Source of the DNA: Asterella californica
Lineage: Eukaryota > Streptophyta > Marchantiopsida > Marchantiales > Aytoniaceae
Assembly (NCBI GenBank): GCA_036924285.1
Contig: JAYKYS010000001.1
Span: 44,577,501 to 44,641,500 of the forward strand
Direction of reading: 5' to 3'
DNA: 64,000 nucleotides
The notes under the pieces are model-generated. The model saw only the letters and a program-made list of their open reading frames with translations, made no database searches and was not told where the DNA came from. Numbering within the stretch: position 1 is the first letter of the stretch; each line of letters begins with the position of its first letter. The translations under genes and the position numbers were made by a program. Positions 44,270 to 56,400 of this stretch are shown here, one piece after another.

Positions 44270-45122
44270 TTTCGAAAATTGATGACTAAGTTAAAATTTA
44301 GTATCGTCTTTCATCCTGGAATAGATGAGCAAACGGAATGAGTTATCTCGGTTCTTAATCAATACTTGAGGAATTATGTGAGCACGGACCAAAGTGATTG
44401 GATGGAGTGCCTCAGTCTTGCGGAGTATTGCTACAATTCCACAAAGCATTTGGCAACCGACGAATCGTCTTGCTTGCTGGCTTACGGCGTGAGCTAGAAA
44501 GGCCTCTTGACTTGACTCTTGTAAGGAGTTCTACATCGGCACAACCAAGAACACGGCAAACATCAGCAAAAGAGTTGATGGCAGAAATGCAGCGGCACGA
44601 GGAGCAAGTGAAGAAGAACCTCGAGAAGGCGCAACAACGTTACACGAAGCATGTAAACAAGCATCGGTGGCAAGTGAAGTTTCAAGTGAGCTAAGCAGTA
44701 TTGTTGAGTACGAAGAATTTCACCCTTCCAGAAGGAATTTTGGTCAAGTTCTCATCAAAGTTCACGAGACCTTTTATCATTGTCAAGAATCCGCACGAAG
44801 ATGTCTATACATTAGACCTTCCTCTCGAATGGCAGTTGCATCCGACTTTTCATGTTTTTTTATTAAAGAAATACTTCAAGAATGATTTGCGGTCAGAGCG
44901 CAAACAGGTTCTCAGGCCTCAACCTGATGTCGTGCAAGGCGAAGTAGAATACGAGGTAGAGACCATTTTGTGATTGTGGCGTAAATCTAACCAGATGGAG
45001 TACTTGGTCAAATGGCGTGGATACCATTTGAAGGAAGCAACTTGGGAACTAGAAGAAGAGCTAGCACATGCAAGCGAGGTATTGGATCTCTTCAAACGAC
45101 GACAAGGACAACAAGGGCGTTA
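44270..45122 (+). pseudogene. pol: Element H integrase C-terminal part with chromodomain
   Basis: From about 44290 the frame reads FHPGIDEQTE (catalytic Glu), NQYLRNYVSTDQSDWMECLS and LAEYCYNST. A shifted frame (to 44694) gives a basic helical stretch, then LEWQLHPTFHVFLLKKYF. From about 44945 there is a chromodomain: YEVETIL, then, after a stop at 44971, EYLVKWRGYHLKEATWELEE. Chromodomains of this class bind histone marks and can direct insertion into heterochromatin. The RNase H and integrase N-terminal parts are deleted. Confidence 0.85.
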
Positions 45123-45858
45123 GCAAGATGAGGACATCTCTTTCCAACGAGGAGTGAAAGAACGACGAACCATACGAGTAGCAACTTGAGACGACTTGAG
45201 CCGATAGACGTTGTAACTTTGTCTTGTATTTTGTGGAAATAAAGATTTTGTTTCTTGAAATTTGTCCAAGTGTATTGATAGTGCATGGCTATGACTAGTT
45301 ATGATCTGATGCAAAGGATGTTGTCAAGAGGAGGAACGAAGCACACTCAAAGGAAGCGAGCTGGTTTGGATAAGCATCTAAATCAAGACTAAGTCTTGAT
45401 GTCAAGACTTAGGTTTGCCGTAGCGTTGGCAAAGCAAGTATGAATTTTTATACTTGTCTTGGGGCTTGGGATGATCTTGCATTGCAGTTTTCTAACTGCA
45501 AAGTAAACTTAGTCGTGCGTCTAAGTCAAATCAGGTTGCGATCAGAAAGTGAGTTTCAAGAGACCTCGTAAGTAGGTGTGAATACTTATAAGTTAGCAAG
45601 TTAGAATCTTAAGTAGAATATTTAGAAATTGTCAATTAGTTTTGTTTAGGGGTGGCCAAAAAGGTAAAGCTTTCTCCGAGACTAGTTGGAATTTTCTAAG
45701 TGTTCTAGCGACAACTTAAGATTCAAGCCAATAAAGGAATTGCGGGTTAGCTACCAAAATGTAATTCTGGCACCAAGAGATTGGCTACTAATTTTGAACT
45801 TCGCGTTAACTTAAGGATCATTATTGATGAGGACATCAATCTCCAAAGTGGGGGTGAA
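45123..45858 (+). other. Element H 3' untranslated region ending in polypurine tract
   Basis: No gene was seen. The last bases before the LTR, AAAGTGGGGGTGAA (45845-45858), are a polypurine tract of the usual chromovirus type. Confidence 0.7.
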
Positions 45859-47758
45859 TGTCGCGACCCTAAATCTCAAGATCGTGCGTAGACGCAAACA
45901 ATAGAACCCTAGTGGACTTGCACTAGGTTGTGAACACTACGAGTAGGGCTTACCGGCTTGACCGAGAAGTCGGGATGAGATGAACCCTAAGTGGTTCTTT
46001 GAACCAAGGTTGGAATATTGAGTTATGACCTAATGACCTACCCCAAGACAACCCTAGATGAACGTTGACCTAAGGGGGCAAGTCTGAAAACGGACCGAAA
46101 CATAAGTTTGAGACATAGGTCTGAGACGTGCGTCGGAGACGCAGACGGACCGTGGTTCGGACGCTGGTCCGAACTACAGGGTCCGGGTCTAGGTCACCAC
46201 AAGTTCTCCAAAAACGATTAAGTGTTGGAGCTCCAGCAACGCTTTAGGCCGTGGACGGAGCTCCACGTAAGATTTCGAGACGAGTAAAGTATCATTGGAA
46301 AGGTTGCTGCGAGAGCTTTCTAGTGATATGCAGAACTCTTCAAACTGACCTCCGAGTTGAGAATTATGACCGATCCCGTGATCGGTTGTGGTATAATTTT
46401 CAGGGACTAAAGAGGAGGACGGGACTGTGACCCTCAAGCATGCTACCGGTCCTGTCTCTCACCCAGGGTAAACTTCTGATGGCCTTTGATGAGACGCATC
46501 ATAGAACTAGGAGGCCTCAGCTAAATCCAACTCTCAACATACTCATCTCCCTTCCTCACTCGGAACCAGAACTCTCATGAAGACGCAGGGATGAAAAACA
46601 CACCATTTATAGATATGACCTAACTGCTTCTAAATACAAGGCAAAGGGAGGATGAGGGATCACTCCACAACCCCTCTATTTATATTACTTCAGATTTACC
46701 ATGGTAACTACTTGTAAATCTGATTTACTGCAATTTACTGAGACCAAGTTAAAGATAAAAGTCATAAGTCAAGAGTAGATTTCTCCTCTTTTGACTCTAC
46801 TCTAATAATTAGGACCCTTCTAGAAGTATAAAGGAATCTTTGAAAAGAATTTCGGATTTTTCCTTATAAGACAAAATACTAACACATAATTATCAAAAAG
46901 ATCAACAACCCTCTTGATTATTTGACCCTTAAGTCTCTACAACCAATAAAAATCAGTCACGCATAAGACAAGAGTGTATTAATCACATCCTTGTCATTTT
47001 ATGCACAACCAAACAAAATAGTAGTTCTCACACTTTAGAATATTTTAATATTCTGTCCTCACATACCTCCAACTCTAACTGTGACTACTCCTAGTTATCT
47101 GTCACTAACTTAGAGTATGGTCTAGCCTTGGGATTATTTAGAAGACTCACTACACATAATTATAACTTATCACATATTTACTACTATGCAACCTCTAGGT
47201 GTTACAAGACCGCGGATCCCCAGAAGTATATATGAGGGGAGCTCGATGCATGGGTGGGCCAGGACGAGTCACCCGACCCCAAGGTTTGACGGGCGGACTC
47301 TGAGGACATGAGGTGATGACTGGACCGGTTCCAAGACACGTTCCGATCCAGACTTGGACGTTTGGACTTAGGACTGATGTAAGGGCTGGAGCAAGACTAG
47401 AGAACGAGACGACGGATTAGACCACCGTTCGGGAGCCTAGACCCAAAAAGATATCACGGACGGTTGGACCACTAGGTGCTGGAGGCATCGTTTAGGACCC
47501 TAGACTTTATCAGAAGTCCGCCCCAAGTCATCTTGTGACTTGCTCATGGTTATCGACATAGGCGGGTCTAGGTCGAGACTTAGAGAATGCTGAGCTTGAT
47601 GATTAAGGAGACAATTCGGCTCCGGTTAGGACCAAATAGAGTTAAGGTAAGTGGTGCATGGACGCTAATTTGTGATTGTGGTTTGTAGGTTAACGGTGTG
47701 AATTTCGTGACCTACTAAGCAAGAGCTTCCGCTGGTGCAACAAGGCGGTAGGTGCACG
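45859..47758 (+). repeat. Element H 3' LTR, interrupted by a solo D LTR
   Basis: 45859-46425 and 47207-47758 together give 1119 bp, equal to the reassembled 5' LTR. It ends near GGTGCAC, followed by an A-rich target-duplication copy. Confidence 0.85.
46426..47206 (-). repeat. Solo LTR of element D family
   Basis: A 781-bp inverted copy (TGTGACCC...TGTTACA on the plus strand) flanked by ggac (46422-46425) and agac (47207-47210). No internal sequence is present, so it is probably a recombined insertion independent of D itself. Confidence 0.88.
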
Positions 47759-48739
47759 AAAAAAATCAATCATCATGCAGGGATCGTGAGCAACTTTGGT
47801 GAAGAATCGTGCGATGGATTCAAGGTCATTATCTTGATTTTGTATTGAATCTCGTGTATTTTCGTGTGTTATGATTTTTATCGTCCGACGAGGGTGATTA
47901 TCTTGTGTTAGTTTGAGGTCCAAAGCGTTTTGGTTCAAGCTCTTGAGGATGTGAGAGTGTTTTAAGATTACAATTCGATCCATTATGCCAAGTAAGAAAT
48001 AAGACGATCTCTAATCTTTTCTCTCATTTATCCATTTTTTCCTAATCGGGTTCAACCAAAGGCCATGGACAATTTTGGAGTTTCAGAGGTATCCCAGAGG
48101 TCATGAATAGAGTGTGAGGTCTCGCTCTTGAGCTGGATTACAATTTGGAGGGAGGATCGATCCATTTGGAATTTTGAGAGTGGAGTTAGGATCGTTCAAA
48201 CTCCGAGGGGTTGAATCTGCATCTCGAGTCATGTTTTCATGTGCCTCGAGAGTATGAAAGATGATCTTTCAATTTTGTCAAAGAGATTAGATAGTTGACA
48301 CCGTGTTGGTTGCAATACGTTTGGTTGGTTTTGATCTTGAAATGGTCGATTGAAGTTGGCTGTAATAGTTGAGGGACAGAAATAAAACCGTTTGTCTTAG
48401 ATTCAAAGATTGATTTCTTTTGTTTTTTTTTTGGTCGAGTCTCTAAGTGAAAATCTCCAGGATTGGAGTGTGCCGTATCAACTTATTACCTGTGAAATTT
48501 CAACTCATTTGGTTAATAGAAGACATAGAAGTCATAGATTTTAGCTCCAAGGTCTATAAAATTCATAAGTTGACACATACGAAATGTTGATCCATTTCGA
48601 GCAATTGGTTTGAGATTTGAATCTGAAATTTTAGAGAATAGTAGTGAGAGGTCAGAGGGAACGTCTTGTGAAGTTTGAGTCTAATTAGAAGTTCAAGTTG
48701 AGAGCAATAGGTTGCAGAAATTCATATTAAAATGTGGAG
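47759..48739. other. Host flank, no gene recognised
   Basis: AT-rich sequence right of the H insertion. No open frame with recognisable similarity and no LTR ends were seen. Confidence 0.45.
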
Positions 48740-49178
48740 TTCGAAAGAAAAGAGAGAACAGTGGTTAACCAGCCGTCTCGTTCTCTAAGCTTGCCTAGAT
48801 CTTAGATCAAGTCTAAGTCCACACGTCAAAGTTTAAACCGAAATGCGCTTTGGTACTGACTTAGCCATCATCTCATGTCTCCAGAGTCCGTTCGCTGAAC
48901 TCTGAGGTTGGGTGACTTGTCCTGATTCACCTATGCATTAAGTCCTCTCTCATATATACTTTTGGAGATCCACGGTCACGTTCTCCTCTTTGATCCTTGA
49001 AAATTATACTACAACTCGGTCACGTGAACTATCATTATTCTCAACTTCGATGTCAATCTGGAGAGTTCTTGATACCATTAGAAAACTCCCACCAAGGTCT
49101 TTCTAGTGATATGTAAACTGTCTCAATATCTTACTTGGAGCTCCATCTATGAAGCAAAACATCATTAGAGCTCCAACA
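48740..49178 (-). repeat. Diverged LTR fragment related to the H LTR
   Basis: The minus strand keeps the order of H LTR blocks (gttggagctc, ggagctcca.gtaagat, tgagaat.atga, tataattttca, agtatatatgag, acgagtcaccc), with heavy substitution. It lacks the LTR start and end, so it is an old fragment of a sister family. Confidence 0.6.
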
Positions 49179-50363
49179 ACAAAAATTCAATGAGTTTCGA
49201 GCTACACGGACGAAGACCAACATGTCCAAGTTGAAGGAGTTTTTAGGGTTTCAAGGGACAAAGTATCCACGTCCATGAAAAGTTTTGTCGTATAGCTGGT
49301 GCTCTTAAGCTTCGTAAGAGCTGATTGTGTTAAGAGGTGATTGTCTTATGATGGGAAAGTTAGCTAAAAGAGCTTTCCAACACAACAAATTCCATTGGAG
49401 TTCAGATGAATGAGAATTTAGCAGTGAAAGTGGACCGTACTTTTGGAGTTGGACCGTACTTTTGGAGTGGAAAGCTTCCGTGCTCGCGTGAGCTTTGCGT
49501 CTACACATTAGAGACAAACCTTTAAATTTCATACCGTCACACAGAGAGCTCGGTTTGGGATTTGGGATGATCTTGGTACCACCCACTAGATATTGTAGAG
49601 AGCTTTCTTCTAGTTTTGAAAGTTCAACTTGGGGTTGGGTAAAAAACCTCCACACTCGCGAGGGGTTCTTGGAAATTTCAAAATAATAGTTCTTGGTGTC
49701 ATTCAAAATAATTTTACATGGGTTCTCCAACAAGATAGTAAGTTATCGATTTGGAGTTCGGAGAAGAAAACTAAAACTGGTTTTGTTAGCAAAGGAGTGA
49801 AGAAGTTTAAGGTTCAAGAGTTAGAGAAATTTTGGGTCAAAAGGAAGTTCTCAAATATGAAGTCAACCTGGTTCGCAGAAAGGAAACCCTGCGAATCTTA
49901 GCTCATTCTCCCCTTCTGAGGCACGTGAAGATCAAGATCAAGATCAAGATCCCCTCATCAATGGAACGAAAATCAAAGGACCGCAATCGTGTCTTACGAA
50001 TAACCCAGTGAAATCAGAGGACGGTGGAAAACTCCTCGCATGTCAATAAGCATGCTCAATGAGTTCTACTCTGGAAGGCGCGGAAGGGAATACATATACA
50101 CAACCTGCCACGTTCGGAACGCAAGTGTGTTGCATTTACACGGAGGAATCTTTGTAAAAAAAGGAGCCCTGATATTAAGAATGATGCGAGTGACCTCGGA
50201 AATTACAGTCTTAGTCACGCCTACGTTCTAAGGTGGAACCGATCAACATTTCTCCGCGTTCACTAGCCCTGCTGAGGCAAACTCCGGTAAGCACTTGAAA
50301 TGTTTATTTCAAGGTGTCCAAAGAGTGAATTTTGCGAAGCTGCTATGATTGCCCACGGTTTAC
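49179..50363. other. Region downstream of NOT3, no gene recognised
   Basis: Possibly holds the 3' untranslated region of NOT3, which would begin at 50363 on the minus strand. No polyadenylation signal was assigned. Confidence 0.4.
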
Positions 50364-50430
50364 TTACACGAGGAGCTCATCTTCGAGGTAACTATACTCA
50401 AACGTAAACTCAGTCTTGATCCTCTGGCAC
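50364..50430 (-). CDS. CNOT3: NOT3 terminal exon
   Basis: 67 bases: one base completing Trp, then [17 protein letters not shown] ... and TAA at 50364-50366. The acceptor is AACAG|GTGCC. It supplies the conserved C-terminus of the family and was found by matching phase and residues after a 1390-bp intron. Confidence 0.93.
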
Positions 50431-53400
50431 CTGTTTCATCATAGACAGCACAGGCACCTGTTACTTCGAAGACAACTACGTCCCACTCCATTCAGCTGCT
50501 CAAACCATCAGACATCCAATGGAGTGCCTGCTTGTACAATTCTACGTGACTCCCCACGCTTACGCTGCATTTAACACACCTCTAAATCCCCCGAGAATAT
50601 TCCTCTTTGACAAGATAGAAAGAACGTAACAGGCATCTAAACAATTTCCTCAAGAAACAAAAACAGGTTACCGGTCGACCACGGAGAGATCAGTGTTACT
50701 CGCTTAGTCACTTTCACCTTCACCTTCACCTTCTTGGAACTAGTAAAACTACCTTTCCTTCCTACTCTGGACATGCTTCTGCTACATTTGGATATCTCCA
50801 CAGATCTCCGTGCACACTGGTGTACACATGCGGTGGAAGAAAGAGACACCAGTAATTTCCTCATCCTTTCCACGGAATGCTAAAATACAGGTAATCCATT
50901 AACCACAAACCAGACCTATCTTACTTCCATGGCCTCCAAACAATCATCATCAAAGGAAGCCGTCCACCATCAATAATACTCTCGACAAACGCTCGACGCC
51001 GGTTGGAGGCAACTTCAAGGCGCAGACAGCTCTCAAGACGAGGTCAGGCCAGTACGCGTTTCCACCCTATATGACTGGTAAAAGATGCTACTTGTATCCA
51101 CAAACATGGAAACCCTTCAAATGTAGTGTTTTCAACTACACCCTCACTTGACCGTCAACAAAGATGTCTCCGTGGACCACCTAGTCACCTTACCCTCGCT
51201 CAACTTTGGAGTTTGCGCCCCATCCTCGACAGGAGATCGTACTATGTTATAAATGTTGCACCTATTATGACCATCGAACCTCATCAAGGTATTGTGTCTT
51301 CCGGGACTCCGCTCTTCTGTTTCTCAGAGATCTTTCACTATCTCTCAGTTTTCATCAGTTCTGTACACTCACTACTCTTCCCTTCTTCGAGAAAGGTTCA
51401 TTTTAAGTTTTTGGGGCTAATCAAGCAAAGAGATACTCCAGAGACCAGGGAACCTCACCAGTCCTTGGAGGGGAATGAGGACAAGGATATAAAAGTACAA
51501 GCACCTACATTCAATTTTTCTGACTATCTGTCAATCAATCTGACAATCTGCAAGCAACTGATTCTTAGGTTGTATGAAAGAATGGGCTACGTTCACTAGC
51601 GCAGGAGAAAATGGTCCTCGAATCCTATGCGGGCTGCTTAAGGGTAGACACATCAGTCACTTCTTGCCAGTCATCCGCGTAACCTACGATGCATTATCTT
51701 TTGAGGCTTTTTAACGGGTACCTATTCCATCTCGGACACTATCCTGCAAAAGGCTAGATACAAGTACATAGAGAATGTGAACTACATGGACTATGACAAG
51801 AACTGAAGGAACGAACTCACCAGCCTTGTTGATGATCGTCATGTACAATGTGGAAATCAAAGTACACGTATGTACCCTGCTCGTACTCATCTGTGGTAAT
51901 TTTTGGTTCCTCATGCCTTTGAAACCATGTGTTGTACTTCTTGTGGTATCTCCAGGACTGCTTCTTCAACTCCCGTGCAGCCATATACTGCTGATATGTA
52001 CCCTGTTGAAAGCAAATACCATCGATCTTAACATCAAGTGCGCAGTCCCCAGAAAATTGGGCAGGAGCGATCAAGGCCCAACGAGGATATTTGAAAATTA
52101 AACTAAACCCTAATTCTAGATAATGCAACTCAAATGCTCCAAGATATAACGAGCACAGAGAAGATGTACTCAATCAGACATGCATGCCGTAGACTTTCGA
52201 CCATAGACCCCGAGCCCTGCCTGGACGGTGCTAGAAACAAGGATGGGTTGAGAAAATGAACACAATGCAGAAGGGACGGCTACGTAGGGGAGACTTACCC
52301 AAGTAATACGAAGACTTACCGTAAAGGACATTCGTCCTCACCTTCCAAGTTTCAGCTAGGAAGGATTTAACTAAGTCATCCACCGAGAGACTTTGTCAAG
52401 CTGACCGCAAAGAGAGTTGGACAACAAGGCAGCTGCTTTGAGTTTCGACTCAATGCGACTCAATCTTGTGAGCACTAAATAGATTTCTCGAGGGACATCA
52501 AGTTTACACAGTCTACCAAACGTCTGCTGTATCACAATATCTTATATTTTCTTTGTCCAAGTATTGGCTTGCTTGACTGGACGGCCCGGCACCCAAGTGG
52601 TGTCAAACACCTTCTTTGGGTATCTGCTGGATTCTGCGCCATTCGCCATTGCAACTTGAGCTTCGCAATATCCCTTCGCTCGTCTAGTGGATCTACCCCA
52701 AATTCGTCCCGCACCCCTACCGCAGTAGCAGAAGCGGTACGGACCATAAGCCGAAGGGCTTTTATAGCCTCCAGCCGAGGTCTTCGCCTAGTGTTAGCAT
52801 CCCAAACAGCAGCTCCATATTCGAGATAGGGCGTGTGGTGTGCAGGAATACGGTGCAGGTGTGGAAGTAATGCCTCTGCAGGCAAGGAAGTTGGCCAACC
52901 CATTTATCTTACGATGGCCCTTACAGATGTGCCCCTCCCACATACAGTGCTAAGAGAACTCCACCTCTAGGTAGGTAAGTGTAAGATTCACTCTCGGGAT
53001 GGGTTCTGCGCCCAGTTCCAGTTCCAGTGACCGTCTACTTTCTCCCTTGACCGATTAAAGACCATTACGTAATATTCAGATACATTCCCCTCCAAACCCC
53101 CGCATATCACACCATGTTTTGCACAGGTTAATCATCTTCTGGAGCTTCTTCGCGGATTCCTCCATACCAACAAAGTCGTATGTGATCAATGCTGGTATCC
53201 GAATGAGTTAACTGGTACACCCATCGACTGTTCTCTGTCCAAATGTTCCAACAGATCGTTGACGAAAGTGTTGAAAAGGATCGGAGATGTGCAGCCCTGG
53301 GCCAACCCTTGATCTTTCTCGACAAGATCCGACGTTTGAAGATTGATCAGTAACGCACTCTTGGTGTGGTGGTATAGTTTTCAACTATGCGCCACATTCT

Positions 53401-56400
53401 ACCTCTAGAGGAAAACTATTCAACAGGAATGGTGAACGTTTAAACGTTAGCAAGTGAATCAAACGTTTACCATTCCTGTTATCGGGTCCCGGATCCCCAT
53501 ACCTCCCGGTAACATCATTCCCATTAGCACCTATCCCTACCCAACCATTGAAGTCACTGAACAAATCAGGTTCCCTTTGGCATGGAATTTCACACAGTCT
53601 TTGACACTATCAAAGGCTAGTTCCGACTCTTCAGTAGCGGGAGATAAAATGATAGGCATATAAACACAGCCGATATACAAGTCTCCAGATCCACATGCGG
53701 CTCAAGCGTATCCGAAGACTAAGCAACTTAAGCAATTCACAACGATCAACAAGAAAGTCGCGGACGAAGAAAACTTTCATACCCTGATGGTTATCGGCCT
53801 GAGTTCTAAACACCGACCCGTAACATGTATATGCTGCTAAATGAGTATAGAATTGGGTATACATTGGCACACGGGTAAAGCAGTTTTCGGTGAAAACAGT
53901 AACTTCCCCCGCACACTTAAGGTAACCCCCAAATAGTTTTGAACCCATGCAAGTACAACGTGAGTAACAGCATCCTCGGCAAGTTTCGCTAGGGAAACAA
54001 GGTTCCAGGAAACCACTGCTTCTATACTTTCATACATGATTTGAGGTAATCTTCACCTGCTGGAAGTAGAAGGCAAAGAACAGAATCTCCGTATCCAAAT
54101 GCTCCCACAGAGCAGGATTGTCAATGATCGGAACCGGCACTTGAGGATAACTAGACGGAGCGATTGCTGGGTTCCTCTGACAGCAACAAAAGTTAATGTT
54201 AGCTGGTGAAAACTGAATGGACACACAACATAAAGCACAACGCCCGCCGAGTTTGGTCTTTCTATGATATGTAAAGAGTTAGACTCAGAAATTATCCCAA
54301 GCAACTGCTGCACACAGCACCTACAGTTCCTCCGAACAAATATGATAGATGGAACACGACTTACAGGCACATAACTCTTCGGCCGTTCTGAATCAGCAGG
54401 CAGAGGTATGTTCTGGTAGGCAGAAGCGAGAGCATCTTTGTTATACTGTTGATCATGGATAGCAGCATTTGCACTCAAAATGGACGTCATGAGATTATCG
54501 CCAATAGCTCCTAAGTTGTCTCTTCGACCTATCACCCCTGGTCCTGCTGAAGACTGGGGACCTGTTACTTGGCCTGGCGCAAAGTCCGCCTCACGTGGAA
54601 GCGCACTGAACTCTGCAAGCGTTCCTGGCCCTCCAACCTACAATAACCCAACGTCGCAAAACTGAGTCATGAGAACTCTCATCGTTCTTATGTCCATAAG
54701 TCGAGCGGAAATTTGAATGTGAAAACCAACAACTGGGACATATCGTTATTATACAATATGAAAGTCTTTAATGCAGGACCTGAATAACGAAAAAAGAAAG
54801 GCAGCATACATACAGACACGTCGAATGTGTCATGATTCTTCAGGTCATCTTCACTCATCAAAGACACACTGTTTGAAAATGCTGAACTCAACGCAGACGT
54901 ATCAACGGCGCTGTCGTCATTCAACTGTGTTTGCTGCTCCAAATCTCTGCGTAGCACTACCAAACACGCAAACAACGACCACAAAAAGATTAGACTTGAA
55001 CTCGAAAGAACCTGGTGAAGCGTATATGAATGGTCCGGGAGAATGGCAGCTCAGCTACGGAGAAGGAGCCACGCTCAAAGACAGAGGTAACACCAAGTAG
55101 AGTAACCCAGTGAAAGTACATAAAGAAAGGTAGCTTGTGCTCTATCTTGGAGCGTCAAGTTCGAGTAACTCTGTAACCTGAGGGGACTGACCAGTGGGAA
55201 TGTGAAGTGCGGCGCACATTACCTGAGATGGTGCCCCTAGGTACGAAATTACAAGTATAGTATGCAGTGCAAGCTGATCGAAAGGAGAATCAAGAAATCT
55301 AGTGCAGAACTGAAAACCAAGCCTAAAATACAGTGAGCGTGAAGACCGCAAAGTAAGAGTTAGCGTATAAAGGTCGGAAGTTACAAATAAAAGATAAAAG
55401 CATCCAGTGAGTCAGAAGAATATAAGAACAATGTAATGCACTTGAAGTAACTGACGCAGCTGTAGGTTGCGTATACGTTGGTAATGAGTGTAGCCGAACG
55501 AATCAGACTAGCCTCACATACTTTAGGTAACCCCCAAAACCCACAGAGCCCAGAGAAGCACATATATTCATACGTCGAGAATGGCAGATGTTCTCAAGGA
55601 CCACTCTCTAGTATAGAGGTAACACGCAATTAGCCCGGCCAAGTACATAGTACCAAGCCAGTAGGGCCGAAATGTGCGCTAACTTGCCAAATGGAGTTAG
55701 CCAATTGTTTTGTAACCGGAGGGTGTGCCGATGGGAATGGCAGATGTTCTCAAGGACCACTCTCTAGTATAGAGGTAACACGCAATTAGCCCGGCCAAGT
55801 ACATAGTACCAAGCCAGTAGGGCCAAAATGTGCGCTAACTTGCCAAATGGAGTTAGCCAATTGTTTTGTAACCGGAGGGTGTGCCGATGGGAATGTGTAG
55901 TATGAAGCACATTTCCAGAAAAGGGTCCCCTTGGTATAAAGTCGATTTCGACTGGCCAATGACAAGAAACAAATGCAGGAGCATATATAATGGTACACAG
56001 GTAAAGCAGTTTTCTGAGAAAATCACCAGGAGCATATATGATGCTGATGTACCTGGTGAAGAGCATAGTGGACAAAAGGTCCAGAAGCGTGTTATCGGGA
56101 GTTCAATATGCATTTAGTGCACAAATAATTCGGCAACCAATGACTAACCCGAGTAGAAACATGTGATCGGAAGGTTGTTTTTTTCATAAGTGTCCACACA
56201 AGACGAGAAATCCAAGATACGAGTACAACGAGGAAACGAGGAAACGCACTGCGTGGAAACAAGCAAAAAGCTTAGCGGAATTACAAAACAAGCAGTGAGA
56301 AAAGGGGGTAAGTAGCACCATTATCACTTGAAGATCCCGTCAAGGACAGAGAGGTCTGGGATAACTGCTGCTGAGAGGTTGAGTGAGTCAAAGAAGATTG

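Larger units (their letters stand above)
1072..47758 (+). mobile_element. Element H: chromodomain Ty3/gypsy LTR retrotransposon, outermost layer of the nest
   Basis: H is a chromovirus whose parts are scattered by later insertions. Its 5' LTR is 1072-1756 plus 29227-29660 (685+434 bp). Its 3' LTR is 45859-46425 plus 47207-47758 (567+552 bp). Both reassembled LTRs come to about 1119 bp. Between them lie a Met-type primer binding site at 29666, gag (29946-30917), protease (30918-31509), reverse transcriptase (43362-44237), the integrase C-terminal part with chromodomain (44290-45122), and a purine tract just before 45859. The flanks are gaaaa on the left (1067-1071) and gaaaa-like A-rich sequence on the right (47758-47762). 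H is dead: it has frameshifts, stops, a substituted protease aspartate and an internal deletion that removes RNase H and the integrase N-terminus. Confidence 0.85.

Noticed and set aside
50700..50740. Repeated cttcac triplet run (about 50708-50735) as a microsatellite feature
   Set aside because: Only a few units; too short to be informative.
51126..51599. 157-residue plus-strand ORF in the last NOT3 intron
   Set aside because: No recognisable motif and no supporting gene structure; it overlaps an intron of NOT3 on the other strand.
51722..51743. Possible NOT3 last exon giving ..GW-IVSEME and TAG
   Set aside because: The phase fits, but the residues do not match the family. The exon at 50364-50430 has the correct phase and the conserved C-terminal residues.
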